From contig DVKC01000012.1 of assembly GCA_018716295.1 (NCBI GenBank), forward strand, positions 1 to 64,000: a DNA stretch of 64,000 nt, given 5' to 3'. Position 1 is the stretch's first letter; each line of letters opens with the position of its first letter. A program made the position numbers and the translations under genes. Below, in pieces: positions 1-9,379 of the stretch. The stretch is from Candidatus Avimuribaculum pullicola. GTDB taxonomy: Bacteria; Bacteroidota; Bacteroidia; Bacteroidales; Muribaculaceae. The notes beneath the pieces are model-generated. The model saw only the letters and a program-made list of their open reading frames with translations. It was not told where the DNA came from and did no database searches.

Positions 1-1
1 T

Positions 2-136
2 GCGAACGGTGACACGCGCAAACAGCTGTTGGCAAGAGCCAAATACATCCTCACCAAACACGAATCCAAATGGACAAGGGCACAAAGATGGAGGGCGGAC
101 ATCATCTTCGAGTTCTATCCCGAGTTGAAGCATTAA
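2..136 (+). pseudogene. Transposase C-terminal fragment (ISL3/ISAon1-like), cut by the window edge
   Basis: An open frame enters from the left edge and stops at TAA 134-136, giving 44 residues. The stretch around LLARAKYILTKHESKW, then a TRAQRWRA segment and FEFYPEL, resembles the region of ISL3-type DDE transposases that precedes their last catalytic part. Family members usually continue well past this point, so the protein seems prematurely ended and the element dead, though only the 3' part is visible. Nothing recognisable follows up to the helicase gene at 366. Family assignment is from memory of the motif and is moderate. Confidence 0.45.
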
Positions 137-365
137 TAAAAAAAGTGTAACTTATGACCTTAGAGCGGACAGTAAACGTACCCCATTATATCACGTGCAA
201 AATTATATTGTAGGACGTGAGGAAATCACTACCACATTTAGTGAAGATTATGCCAGTGGTTTACAATGAAGAAAAAACGCCCATTGGCGGAATTAAATTA
301 GCGAATATCTACCTCTGCCAATGAGTTATTAAGGCAAGTAGTTCGATTCGCAACATCTATAGCGG

Positions 366-1790
366 TTACTCGGCGGGGAGGGGGGAGTTGATGAGGAAGA
401 CGCGGGTGCGGGCGCGGGTGATGGCGGTGTAGAGCCAGCGGTAGAATTGCAGGGTGGTGAATGCCTCCTCGGGTATGCCGCCCATGTCGATATACACGTC
501 TTCCCACTGTCCGCCTTGTGCCTTGTGGCACGTGACGGCGTAGCCATATTTCACCTGCAAGGCGTTGAAATACGGGTCGCGCTTCAATGCACGGTAGCGA
601 GTGCGTTTGTCGCCCACGAGTTGCGACATTGCGCTCACGTATAGCATTTCGCTCTGTTCGCGGGTGAGTGCCGCCGCCTCGCTATATAGCGCGTCAAGCA
701 CCGCCTTGGCCTCGACTTCCACATCGTGGTCGGGCAGTTCAAGTTCGAGCGTCGCAAACCGCAACCCGTGCCGCGCCTCTTCCATGCCCCGCACACGCAC
801 CACCCGCGCCATCTCGCCATTGGCTATGAAATCAAGCCCCTCATACTGCTCGCTCCACAAGTAATTGTTCTTTGCCACCATCAGCAAGTCACCGGCCACC
901 AGTTCCTCCTCGTAATAAAATATGCTATTGCGTATGCCGAGGTTGAAATGCGCGGCACGCTTGTTGGAGCGCGTAATCAACGTCGTCCCGCGCACCCCCA
1001 GCCGATCATAGCTGCTGCCAAGCTCGTCAATAAGGTATTCACTCGAAATGCTGCGTATGTCGTCATACCCTCGCAAGCGCAACACCGGAGGGTCAAGGTC
1101 GGTGACTTCGCCGCAACAATATGCTTCAATAGCCATGCGCAGCAACGTGGCATTTTCAAGCACTCCCGAGTCGCCACGCTGCCTCGCCACTTTGTGCAAC
1201 GTAAATGGCATCACCTGCAATCCGTAGCCCGACAATACACGCGCATCGAGCGCAGGACTCTGTTCAAGCCCCACAGGCGGCAACTGCGCACTGTCACCGA
1301 GCATGATAAGGCGGCAACCATTGCCGCTGTACACATAGTGGATAAGGTCGTCGAGCAAACGCCCAGTGCCAAACACCGCCCCTCCATCGGTATTAGTGTT
1401 GGCCACCATCGAGGCTTCATCGACAATGAATATAGTATCGGTGTGCTTGTTCTCGGCCACATTGAAGCCTCCGTAGTCCTCAGGGCTGTAACTCTGTTGG
1501 CGGTAAATCTTTCGGTGAATGGTGTACGCCGGATGTCCTGCATATTCCGAGAACACCTTCGCGGCCCTGCCAGTCGGAGCGAGCAACACCGATTTCATGC
1601 CAAAGGCCGAAAGCGTCTTTACCAGCGCACCAGTAAGCGATGTTTTGCCCGTACCAGCATATCCGTTAAGCAACAGCAACCAATTGCCGCGACACGACAC
1701 ACAAAAACGTGCAAAACCAGCAATAAGCTCGTTTTGCTCATCATTGGGCTCATATTCAAGGAATTGAAGCAAGGCGACAGCAAACCGCAT
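366..1790 (-). CDS. RecD-like ATP-dependent DNA helicase (superfamily 1, AAA type)
   Basis: About 474 residues if translation starts at the ATG ending at 1790. An upstream in-frame ATG at 1871 would overlap the preceding gene's stop by 31 bases, and family members start close to the aromatic-Pro, Asp/Thr-x-x-Gln segment (here YEPNDEQ), so the shorter form is preferred. Walker A GYAGTGKT lies at residues 43-50, Walker B IVDEAS near 122-127, and the C-terminal UvrD-like motif YAVTCHKAQG is present. Single-gene RecD2-like helicases without RecB/RecC are common in Bacteroidales, where they probably act in DNA repair and recombination. The exact role is inferred. Confidence 0.85.
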   Translation of the reverse strand: MRFAVALLQFLEYEPNDEQNELIAGFARFCVSCRGNWLLLLNGYAGTGKTSLTGALVKTLSAFGMKSVLLAPTGRAAKVFSEYAGHPAYTIHRKIYRQQSYSPEDYGGFNVAENKHTDTIFIVDEASMVANTNTDGGAVFGTGRLLDDLIHYVYSGNGCRLIMLGDSAQLPPVGLEQSPALDARVLSGYGLQVMPFTLHKVARQRGDSGVLENATLLRMAIEAYCCGEVTDLDPPVLRLRGYDDIRSISSEYLIDELGSSYDRLGVRGTTLITRSNKRAAHFNLGIRNSIFYYEEELVAGDLLMVAKNNYLWSEQYEGLDFIANGEMARVVRVRGMEEARHGLRFATLELELPDHDVEVEAKAVLDALYSEAAALTREQSEMLYVSAMSQLVGDKRTRYRALKRDPYFNALQVKYGYAVTCHKAQGGQWEDVYIDMGGIPEEAFTTLQFYRWLYTAITRARTRVFLINSPLPAE

Positions 1791-1840
1791 TTCCAATTCA
1801 TTGCCACCCGACAGCATTGCAGGTAAAGTGGCTGGCTGCA

Positions 1841-2284
1841 TCACAGCATAAATGCTATAGGCAAATAGCACCTGACAGGCACAGCCTTATGGTTTATTTT
1901 CCCGGCTTCCCACTTGGGCATCACGCTGATTACACGCACAGCTTCACGATTCAACTGGTCGTTGCTGGCACCACGCACTATCGATATGTCGCTCACCCGT
2001 CCGTCGGGATTTATTATGAAAGTACAAAACACCCTTCCCTCCACCTTGTTATGGTAAGCCTCATAGGGATATTCACGCGTTTCATTTATAAAATTAAACA
2101 ACCCCCTGTCACCGCCGGGAAACCGGGGCTTTTCATCAACAAAATCGTAATCATACACCTTCTCATACGGCGCACCAGTCAGCGGATTGACCGTAGAAAC
2201 ATGGCTCACCTGTGCCGCGGCACCGCCAATGCCCAAGCATAACAATGTAATGCAAAGAAACAGATATTGTAGATTTCGATTCAT
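1841..2284 (-). CDS. Secreted protein with TonB C-terminal domain
   Basis: 147 residues from ATG 2284; an upstream in-frame ATG at 2314 would add ten residues ahead of the signal peptide and is less likely. A hydrophobic signal sequence of about 24 residues is followed by a domain containing FPGGDRGLFNFI and GRVFCTFIINPDGRVSDI, typical of the TonB_C fold found in many short periplasmic Bacteroidetes proteins. It lacks the N-terminal membrane helix and Pro-rich spanner of true TonB, so it is more likely a peripheral periplasmic binding module than an energy transducer. Its promoter (2339-2370) overlaps a palindrome, suggesting regulation. Confidence 0.75.
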   Translation of the reverse strand: MNRNLQYLFLCITLLCLGIGGAAAQVSHVSTVNPLTGAPYEKVYDYDFVDEKPRFPGGDRGLFNFINETREYPYEAYHNKVEGRVFCTFIINPDGRVSDISIVRGASNDQLNREAVRVISVMPKWEAGKINHKAVPVRCYLPIAFML

Positions 2285-2338
2285 AATACTGCGGTTTTTT
2301 CTGTCGGGGCGCAATTATATGCGCCGCCATTTCACAGG

Positions 2339-2370
2339 CAAATATAGCCGCTTAAACCATACTAATCAAA
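2339..2370 (-). promoter_or_regulatory. Promoter of the TonB-domain gene, overlapping a palindrome
   Basis: On the minus strand the -33 box TTTG (2367-2370) and -7 box TATATTTG (2339-2346) are separated by exactly 20 bases, a full match to the Bacteroidetes consensus. A perfect palindrome, ATACTAAT-CAA-ATTAGTAT at 2359-2377, covers the -33 box and looks like a repressor operator. The regulator is not identifiable from the window. Confidence 0.7.
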
Positions 2371-2582
2371 TTAGTATCTGCCTTATTTGGTATTGGTTAA
2401 TATTGTTTAGGCAGTTTTTGCAAAACAGTTCGCCACTCATCTGCTTTATTGAATAAATTTAACCCACCAGCAAAACAGCAGCCTACCATGATGAATGCTA
2501 AAAAAACAAGAATTTGCCACAAGCATCGCACACTATTTGCGCCTTTATTACGTTTAAAGCAATAGGTATCTATGTTTTGAGA

Positions 2583-3608
2583 ATGATTTTAAAACGCCAT
2601 ATCATAATTTTGACGGTTGCCATGCTGTCGGCTATCGGTGCCGTGGCTCAAGACGGGACGACGGCCTATGAGTTCCTCAACATGCCGGCATCATCGCACG
2701 TCTATGCACTCGGGGGCACCAATATTTCCATCATCGACGACGATGTGAACCTCATCGACCAAAACCCGGGCTTACTCGGGCCTGAATATGAAATGCAAGC
2801 CGGACTGAACTATATGCGCTACCTCGGCGGCAGCAACTTCATGGGTGCGCGTTTCACAGCCCCAGCTGGCGAACGCGCGGCATGGGCAATAGGCGTACAA
2901 TACTTCGGCTACGGCAGCATCGACGGCTACGACGAAAGCGGCAACGCCACAGGAGCATCGTTCAGCCCTTCCGACATAGCATTCTCTGCCACCTACGCCC
3001 ACGACATCAGCGACCGCTGGCGCGGCGGAATCACGCTCAAGTTTGTACACTCGTCATACGAGAGCTACAAGGCACTCGCTATATGCGCCGACCTGGGAGT
3101 CAACTACTACAACCCCGACAACGACCTATCGCTATCGCTGGTGCTGAAAAACCTCGGTGGCCAGGTGAAACGTTTCAACGAAGACTACGACCGACTCCCC
3201 TGGGACATACAAGTGGGTATGAGCAAGTCGCTTGGCAACACGCCGCTGCGGCTGTCAATCACCGCGTTCAACCTCAACAAGTGGAGTCTGCCATACTATA
3301 GCAGCGACAACAACAGCTCGTCGCAAGAACTTGAGGAACACGACTCGTTTGCAAGCAACCTGTTCCGCCACTTGATATTTGCCATCGACTATGTTCCATC
3401 CGACAAATTCTATATCGCACTTGGCTATAACTACAAGACACGCACCGACATGACCACATACGCCCGCAATTTCCTTTCGGGCTTCTCGGTGGGTGCGGGA
3501 CTAAAGGTCAAAGCCATGGGATTCGGAGTGGCACTGGCCCAACCCCACGTGGGCGGCACCACGTTCATGTTCAACCTCACTGCATCGGTGAGCGAAATGC
3601 TTAGGTAA
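2583..3608 (+). CDS. porQ: Type IX secretion system protein PorQ
   Basis: 341 residues from ATG 2583, which places a clean signal peptide (MILKRHIIILTVAML...) at the N-terminus; the in-frame ATG at 2514 would bury it. The mature part begins with the YEFLNMPASSHVYALGGTNIS type of sequence seen in PorQ, followed by alternating short beta strands of an outer-membrane barrel (repeated GxxY/F patterns) and ends in an amphipathic strand. PorQ works with PorU, PorV and PorZ in T9SS cargo maturation at the outer membrane in Porphyromonas. It is followed after two bases by a nucleotidyltransferase gene, probably in one transcript. The leucine-rich-repeat protein at 32295 is a plausible substrate of the same system. 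Confidence 0.8.
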   Translation: MILKRHIIILTVAMLSAIGAVAQDGTTAYEFLNMPASSHVYALGGTNISIIDDDVNLIDQNPGLLGPEYEMQAGLNYMRYLGGSNFMGARFTAPAGERAAWAIGVQYFGYGSIDGYDESGNATGASFSPSDIAFSATYAHDISDRWRGGITLKFVHSSYESYKALAICADLGVNYYNPDNDLSLSLVLKNLGGQVKRFNEDYDRLPWDIQVGMSKSLGNTPLRLSITAFNLNKWSLPYYSSDNNSSSQELEEHDSFASNLFRHLIFAIDYVPSDKFYIALGYNYKTRTDMTTYARNFLSGFSVGAGLKVKAMGFGVALAQPHVGGTTFMFNLTASVSEMLR

Positions 3609-3610
3609 TT

Positions 3611-4678
3611 ATGGCTATGAATGAAACAAACATCGCAGATTACATAATAAGGCAAGATGCCACAGTAATCGAAGCCTTGCGCAAGCTCAACAACCTGTCG
3701 GGGCGGCAAATGACGCTCTTTGCAACCGACAGCTCGGGACGTGTGACAGGCACAATCACCGATGGCGACATAAGGCGGGCACTCATCGATGGCCACACGC
3801 TCGACGATGCCGTAGCCAGCATCATGCACACGGCATTCATAGCATTCCGAGGCATGCACCCCGACATTACCGACATACGTGAAATTCGCCGCCGCCAAGT
3901 GACTCTCGTCCCACACCTCAACGATGACGGCACAATCAAGCGCATCTACGACTTCTCGGTTTACCACTCAATACTGCCAATCGACGCCGTGGTAATGGCT
4001 GGCGGGCGCGGCGAGCGGCTGCGACCGTTGACGTTGGAAACGCCCAAACCGCTGCTGCCAGTGGGCGACCGCTGCATCATCGACTACAACATCGAGGCAC
4101 TTGCCCGCAACGGAATCACCGATATAAGTGTCACAGTCAACTACCTTGCCGAACAAATCGAACAACACTTTGCCAAGCCTGTCGCAGGTGTGCAAGTGAA
4201 ATGTGTGCGCGAGCCGCGGCGCATGGGCACGATAGGGTCGCTCACGCTCGTCGAGCCAGGCTGCAACGACACAGTGCTGCTGATGAATTCCGACCTGCTC
4301 ACCAACATCAACTATGAAGCCATGTACATGGCACACATCGGCGAAGATGCCGACCTGACGGCCGCCGTCACGCCCTACATGGTGTCGGTGCCATACGCCA
4401 TATTCCGCACCGAGGGCAACCGTGTGCTGTCGCTCGAAGAAAAACCCACCTACAACTACTACGCCAACGCCGGCATATACATGATACACCGCCGCTGCCT
4501 CGACCTGATACCGCGCGACACCTACTACGATGCCCCCGACCTCATCGAGGCCCTGATAGCTCGCGGCGGCAAAGTGCGCCAATTCGTCATCGACGGCACC
4601 TGGATCGACATAGGCTCACCCGACGACTACCGCGCCGCCCAGGAACTAATGCGCCACCGCCCCACCCTCCCCCACTAA
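3611..4678 (+). CDS. Sugar-phosphate nucleotidyltransferase with N-terminal CBS pair
   Basis: 355 residues. Residues 1-115 look like two CBS motifs (VTGTITDGDIRRAL; then LVPHLNDDGTIKRIYDF). The catalytic part starts with VVMAGGRGERLRPLT at 127-141 and KPLLP at 146-150, the nucleotide-binding signature of this superfamily, and continues with LLMNSDLL and an EEKPTYNYYANAGIY segment. The same architecture occurs in PtmE/LegF-like enzymes that make GDP- or CDP-activated sugars for surface glycans; the real sugar and nucleotide cannot be read here. It sits two bases after porQ, which may tie it to surface-glycan supply, but that is inference. Confidence 0.8.
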   Translation: MAMNETNIADYIIRQDATVIEALRKLNNLSGRQMTLFATDSSGRVTGTITDGDIRRALIDGHTLDDAVASIMHTAFIAFRGMHPDITDIREIRRRQVTLVPHLNDDGTIKRIYDFSVYHSILPIDAVVMAGGRGERLRPLTLETPKPLLPVGDRCIIDYNIEALARNGITDISVTVNYLAEQIEQHFAKPVAGVQVKCVREPRRMGTIGSLTLVEPGCNDTVLLMNSDLLTNINYEAMYMAHIGEDADLTAAVTPYMVSVPYAIFRTEGNRVLSLEEKPTYNYYANAGIYMIHRRCLDLIPRDTYYDAPDLIEALIARGGKVRQFVIDGTWIDIGSPDDYRAAQELMRHRPTLPH

Positions 4679-4756
4679 TACCCTGCAACGGATTTATCCA
4701 TCCTCCGTAATGTGTGGTGGACTAATTATGAGTAATGCAAAAAAGAGAGTTTATAC

Positions 4757-4788
4757 ATTGCAAAACAATCCCATTTTTGCTATATTTG
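4757..4788 (+). promoter_or_regulatory. Promoter of the lipoprotein gene
   Basis: ATTG (4757-4760), 20 bases, TATATTTG (4781-4788). The -33 box differs from TTTG at one position; the -7 box is perfect. The predicted start lies about 80 bases ahead of the coding start at 4873. Confidence 0.6.
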
Positions 4789-4872
4789 GGCTTGAAAGAC
4801 TGAATAATTGCTTTAATAAGGAGATTTTCAAAGATTACAAGACTGATTTAAATGAACAAACTGCATAAAATC

Positions 4873-5574
4873 ATGAAAAAATTTTTAAGCATTATAGTTT
4901 TGTTTTTCCTTATGACATCATGCAAATCCACAATGGAAATTTCATTGATGGAGTATGGCAATGATGTGCAGACAGAGTGGATAGATGGCAAGTTATGGGT
5001 TTATAAGCAAGATGAATGCAATGTAGTAGGAATGACTGCTTATCCAGTAAAAGACAATTATGGAAAATACTATCAAGTGGCTTTATTTATAATGAATGTT
5101 GCTGTAGACCCTATAATTTTTGATCCTGCCGATGTGTCGGCAATGTTGGGGTCGGGTACGGAAATAAAGAATTTGGAAGTTTATACAAACGAAGAATTCC
5201 AACAAATGATAGAACGAAAACAGCGGCGCGATAAAATATTGTATGGAATTGCTGCTGGGTTAAGTGCTGGCAGTGCAGGGTATTCCACGACTTACGTTAA
5301 TGGCTATGCTTATACTACATATAACCCAAGTGCAGCAACGTTGGCCAACATTGCTGTTTCCAATCAAATGTACCAAATGGAAAGCGACATGGAATATGAT
5401 AAGAGGATTAAAGAGGTGGGGTACTTGAAAAAGAATACAGTGTATCCAGGACAAGGCATATCGGGATATATGAATATAGCATCGGCAGGTGATGGCGTAA
5501 TGGAAGTTTGCATCCTTGTTGGTGATAATGAATATACTTTTCAGTGGATTGTGGGCAAAGCAAATGCGAAATAA
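4873..5574 (+). CDS. Predicted lipoprotein of unknown function
   Basis: 233 residues from ATG 4873 (MKKFLSIIVLFFLMTSC), which gives a standard lipoprotein signal with Cys at residue 17; an in-frame ATG seven codons upstream is possible. After the lipobox the protein has no family I recognise. It contains a small Gly/Ala/Ser-rich segment (AAGLSAGSAGYSTTY) followed by a Tyr/Asn-rich patch near the middle, and a C-terminal beta-rich part. The gene is visibly more AT-rich than its neighbours, has its own promoter, and is followed by the repeat at 5617, which together suggest an accessory gene. Function is unknown. Confidence 0.65.
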   Translation: MKKFLSIIVLFFLMTSCKSTMEISLMEYGNDVQTEWIDGKLWVYKQDECNVVGMTAYPVKDNYGKYYQVALFIMNVAVDPIIFDPADVSAMLGSGTEIKNLEVYTNEEFQQMIERKQRRDKILYGIAAGLSAGSAGYSTTYVNGYAYTTYNPSAATLANIAVSNQMYQMESDMEYDKRIKEVGYLKKNTVYPGQGISGYMNIASAGDGVMEVCILVGDNEYTFQWIVGKANAK

Positions 5575-5616
5575 AATATACGCTTTCCCAATTAGTTCTC
5601 TTTTAACAAAAAATGA

Positions 5617-5840
5617 AATAGGTCATTAGAATTATGAATTAAATTGCCCCGAGAGGGGCAAAACTATGCTTAACCGGCTGGTGAAGTGAGCGATAGCGAA
5701 CGCAACCTGCGGTATTTACCACCACTTTGAGCTTTGGCTTCGGAGATGCCGCACTTAAGCAGCTACAATTGTGCATCATCTCCGAAGCCCCTCCAAAACT
5801 TAGTGCCGCCTTCATCAAGTTGAACCTCTAATGACCTATT
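5617..5840. repeat. MITE-like element, copy A, bounded by 14-bp inverted repeats
   Basis: Perfect terminal inverted repeats AATAGGTCATTAGA (5617-5630) and TCTAATGACCTATT (5827-5840) enclose a non-coding stretch. Its core, about 5641-5790, aligns along its whole length with 34647-34788. The core ends in a hairpin with arms GGCTTCGGAGATGCCGCAC at 5736-5754 and a near-complement ending CTCCGAAGCC at about 5770-5789. It fills the space between the lipoprotein gene and the 3' end of hisB (minus strand), where the hairpin may also stop transcription. Confidence 0.65.
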
Positions 5841-5884
5841 CAGTTACTTCCGAAAAAAATCACATAAAATATTTTATGCTGGGG

Positions 5885-7039
5885 TTACAGCAGGCCCTTG
5901 GTGGTGGGGAGGGTGTAGCGGAAGATGTCGCGGCGGATAGCCGAGCGCAGGGCGCGGGCCAGGGCTTTGAAAATGCCCTCGATTTTGTGGTGTTCGTTTT
6001 CGCCGTGGGCACTGATATACAGGTTCATGGCAGCGGCATCACTGAGGCTCTTGAAAAAGTGGCGGAACATCTCGGTGGGCATCTCGCCTATTTTCTCGCG
6101 GCGGAACTCGGCATCCCACAACAGCCACGCCCGCCCGCCAAAGTCGAGCGCGACAGTGCAATCACAGTCGTCCATCGGCAACACAAATCCATACCGCTCG
6201 ATGCCTCGCTTGTCGCCCAACGCACGGCGCAACGCCTCGCCCAGAACGATGGCGGTGTCCTCGATGGTGTGGTGTTCATCTACCCACAAGTCGCCCCGCA
6301 CCTTTATCGCGAGGTCGATGCCCGAGTGGCGGGCGATCTGCGACAAAATGTGGTCGAAAAATCCTATGCCCGTACTGATGTCGGCCCGCCCCGTGCCATC
6401 AAGGTCGATGCTCACTTTTATGTCGGTTTCGGCAGTGCAACGTTCCACAGTGGCAGTTCTGGCACCACCCCGCAAAAAGTCGGCAATGCGACCCCAGTCA
6501 TCTGTAACGAGCGATGTGCAGTCGCCCAACCCAGCTTCTTCCACCTCGGCACGTCCACGCTCGACCGGGGCGAAATATATCGCCCGCGCCCCAAGGTTGC
6601 GGGCAAGCATCACATCGGTGAGCCGGTCACCAATCACATACGATGCCGCCAAGTCGTAATCACCGCCCATGTATTTCCCCAACAACGCCGTTCCAGGCTT
6701 GCGCGTGGGCTTGTTCTCGTGCGGGAAAGTGGTGTCTATTATAATATCATCAAACTGCACCCCCTCACCAGCAAGCGTGTCGAGCAACAAGCGGTGTGGC
6801 GGCAAGAAATCCTCCATCGGGAACGAGTCGGTGCCAAGCCCGTCCTGGTTGCTCACCATCACAAGCTCATAGTCGAGCGTCGAAGCGATGAACGCCAAGT
6901 TCCGTATCACTCCCGGCACAAACTTAAACTTGGCAAGGCTGTCGAGCTGGTAATCAACTGGCGGTTCTACCACCAATGTACCGTCACGGTCGATGAACAA
7001 TACCGTGCGGCGAGGCTGTTTGCTACATGCTGCGTCCAT
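5885..7039 (-). CDS. hisB: Bifunctional histidinol-phosphatase / imidazoleglycerol-phosphate dehydratase
   Basis: 384 residues, the usual length of the two-domain form. The N-terminal HAD phosphatase (to about residue 165) carries DRDGT at 17-21; the C-terminal dehydratase carries the metal-binding motif DEHHTIEDT and a DFGGRAW segment. It catalyses two histidine-pathway steps: dehydration of imidazoleglycerol phosphate and dephosphorylation of histidinol phosphate. Its start overlaps the hisC stop by 17 bases, so translation is probably coupled. It is the last gene of hisGDCB; hisH, hisA, hisF and hisI are not in the window. Confidence 0.96.
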   Translation of the reverse strand: MDAACSKQPRRTVLFIDRDGTLVVEPPVDYQLDSLAKFKFVPGVIRNLAFIASTLDYELVMVSNQDGLGTDSFPMEDFLPPHRLLLDTLAGEGVQFDDIIIDTTFPHENKPTRKPGTALLGKYMGGDYDLAASYVIGDRLTDVMLARNLGARAIYFAPVERGRAEVEEAGLGDCTSLVTDDWGRIADFLRGGARTATVERCTAETDIKVSIDLDGTGRADISTGIGFFDHILSQIARHSGIDLAIKVRGDLWVDEHHTIEDTAIVLGEALRRALGDKRGIERYGFVLPMDDCDCTVALDFGGRAWLLWDAEFRREKIGEMPTEMFRHFFKSLSDAAAMNLYISAHGENEHHKIEGIFKALARALRSAIRRDIFRYTLPTTKGLL

Positions 7040-8063
7040 ATTCTTTGAGAGCTTCGATTAACAATTCATTTTCTTCACGGCTTCCCACCGTCAAGCGTAG
7101 GCAACCATGGCACATAGGCACACGGTTGCGGTTACGCACCACGATGCCACGAGCGAGCAAGTAGTCATATAGCCCATCGGCATCACCGACACGCACAAGC
7201 AGAAAATTGGCCTCGGATGGATACACCCGCTCAATGCAAGGCAGCTGTGCAAGTTCCTTGGCAAGCCAGCCGCGCGCGGCCTTGATTTGCTCGACATTTC
7301 CATCAATCTCGGTCATGCCATCAAGCAATTCCATGGCGTAACGCTGTGTGAGCAAGTTAATATTGTAGGGATATTTCACCTTGTTGTACAAGGCTATAAT
7401 CTCTTTCGACGCAAAAGCCATTCCAAGCCTCACCGACGCACTCGCCAACGCCTTGGAAAAAGTTTGCAGCACTATCAGATTGGGCAATTCGGCAAGATGG
7501 CTAAGCATCGACCCGCGTTCCGAGAAGTTCACATACGCCTCGTCAACCACCACAATGCCACCAAAACGGCGGCACACATCGGCAATCGCTTCCCGAGGGA
7601 AGGCATTTCCCGTAGGATTATTGGGCGAACATATCCACACCAAGCGCGTATTGCCGTCGGCTGCCGCCAAAAGGCGGTCGGCATCAAGTCCAAAATCATC
7701 GTTGAGCGGCACAGTTCGGTATTGCACATCATTAATGTCGGCACACACCTCATACATTCCATACGACGGTGTTATAGCCACCACGTTGTCTATCCCGGGA
7801 CGGCAAAATATGCGATATGCGAGGTCGATGCATTCATCACTGCCCACTCCAAGGAATATCTGACTGGCAGCTATGCCTTTCAACTCAGCTATCTTATTTT
7901 TCAACTGCTGCTGCAGCGGATCGGGATAGCGGTTATATGGTTCATTGTAGGGACTTTCATTAGCATCGACAAACACACGAGCCACACCCGTGTATTCATT
8001 ACGCGCCGAGCTATAAGGCTTAAGCCCCCATATATTAGGTCTTACAAGTTTCTGCAAATCCAT
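7023..8063 (-). CDS. hisC: Histidinol-phosphate aminotransferase
   Basis: 346 residues, a fold-type I PLP enzyme. Visible motifs are CSPNNPTGN (145-153), the PLP-contacting VVDEAY (Asp174, Tyr177), and the Schiff-base lysine Lys204 in [14 protein letters not shown]. It converts imidazole acetol phosphate to histidinol phosphate with glutamate as amino donor, in the cytoplasm. It lies 17 bases downstream of hisD and overlaps hisB. Nothing is unusual in length or motifs. Confidence 0.96.
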   Translation of the reverse strand: MDLQKLVRPNIWGLKPYSSARNEYTGVARVFVDANESPYNEPYNRYPDPLQQQLKNKIAELKGIAASQIFLGVGSDECIDLAYRIFCRPGIDNVVAITPSYGMYEVCADINDVQYRTVPLNDDFGLDADRLLAAADGNTRLVWICSPNNPTGNAFPREAIADVCRRFGGIVVVDEAYVNFSERGSMLSHLAELPNLIVLQTFSKALASASVRLGMAFASKEIIALYNKVKYPYNINLLTQRYAMELLDGMTEIDGNVEQIKAARGWLAKELAQLPCIERVYPSEANFLLVRVGDADGLYDYLLARGIVVRNRNRVPMCHGCLRLTVGSREENELLIEALKEYGRSM

Positions 8064-8080
8064 TTTTTATAGGTCGTATT

Positions 8081-9364
8081 TTATTGTTCGTTAATCCTCA
8101 CTTCCACGGCAAGGCTGTGCGCCACAAGCCCCTCATTGCGAGCCATCACGGTGACAGTCGGGGCTATTGATGCAAGCCCGTCACGGGTGAGCCGCTGGAA
8201 TGTGATTTTCTTCATGAAACTATCAATGTTCACTCCACTGTAGCAACGTGCATAGCCACTGGTTGGTAATGTGTGGTTTGTCCCCGAAGCATAATCGCCC
8301 ACACTCTCGGGCGAATAAGCCCCAAGGAACACCGACCCTGCATTCTCGACCATCATGGCAAGCCGTTCGGCTTGCGCATGGTTGATTATCAGGTGTTCGG
8401 GCGCATAATAGTTGGCAAACTGCATCATCTCCTCATCATCGTGCAGCACGATTATGTGGCTGTGCGAAAGCGACTGCCGGGCAAGCTCACCCTTGGGCAA
8501 ACGGGCAAGCAACATGTCGATATTGTCGGCCACAGCCATGGCAAGTCGCTCGTCAGTAGTAAGCAATATCGACTGGCTGTCGGCTCCATGTTCGGCCTGC
8601 GACAAGAAATCGCTTGCGACAAACAGAGCATTGGCACTACTGTCGGCTACGACCATCACTTCTGATGGGCCGGCAGGCATGTCTATCGCCACGCCACGGG
8701 TACTGACCTGAACCTTGGCTTCGGTGACATATCGGTTACCAGGCCCGAAAATCTTGAAAACAGGACTAATGCTCTCAGTACCGATGGCCATAGCCGCCAC
8801 CGCTTGCGCCCCTCCTACTTTGAATATACTCGTGATCCCAGCCTCGCGGGCAGCATACAATATGGCAGGATGAATAGTACCATCGCGGCGTGGCGGCGTA
8901 CACAACACCACCTCCTTGCACCCTGCAAGCCGCGCAGGAATGGCAAGCATCAACACCGTGGAAAACAGTGGCGAATTGCCACCAGGTATATACAGCCCTA
9001 CTCGCGAAATCGGCACAGCCTTCTGGCGACAGTTTATGCCGGGCATTACCTCGACCGACACCTCGGCAGGCAATTCGGCTGCATGGAACTTTTCAATGTT
9101 GGCGGCAGCCGTTTTTATTGCGCTGCGCAAATCCTCGCCGACTTGCACACACGCCTCATCGATTTCGGCCTCACTCACCTTGAGCGAGTCGATGCGGCAC
9201 CCGTCAAACCGTTCGGTCATCTCAATTAATGCCTTGTCGCCCCGTGCCGCGACATCATCTATAATACGAGCCACATTGCCTCGCAACGTTTCATCAACTT
9301 CGGCTGCCCGACGTGCGTATAGTTGCCATTGCTCTTGCTGCGGATATTTTACAATTTCAATCAT
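8081..9364 (-). CDS. hisD: Histidinol dehydrogenase
   Basis: 427 residues. The signature stretch ends in HTLPTSGYARCYSGVN, and the zinc and substrate residues of the family are preserved in DFLSQAEHGADSQ and YYAPEHL. It performs the last two NAD-dependent oxidations from histidinol to histidine. It is the second gene of the operon, 15 bases after hisG, and should be controlled by the attenuator at 10288-10465. Confidence 0.97.
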   Translation of the reverse strand: MIEIVKYPQQEQWQLYARRAAEVDETLRGNVARIIDDVAARGDKALIEMTERFDGCRIDSLKVSEAEIDEACVQVGEDLRSAIKTAAANIEKFHAAELPAEVSVEVMPGINCRQKAVPISRVGLYIPGGNSPLFSTVLMLAIPARLAGCKEVVLCTPPRRDGTIHPAILYAAREAGITSIFKVGGAQAVAAMAIGTESISPVFKIFGPGNRYVTEAKVQVSTRGVAIDMPAGPSEVMVVADSSANALFVASDFLSQAEHGADSQSILLTTDERLAMAVADNIDMLLARLPKGELARQSLSHSHIIVLHDDEEMMQFANYYAPEHLIINHAQAERLAMMVENAGSVFLGAYSPESVGDYASGTNHTLPTSGYARCYSGVNIDSFMKKITFQRLTRDGLASIAPTVTVMARNEGLVAHSLAVEVRINEQ

Positions 9365-9379
9365 GATGACATTTCGTTT

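Noticed and set aside
5831-7048. A 405-codon open frame on the plus strand opposite hisB
   Set aside because: It is fully antisense to a well-supported gene, has no recognisable motif and owes its length to codon bias in hisB. Similar long antisense frames opposite the helicase (726-1826) and ettA (16562-17671) are rejected for the same reason.
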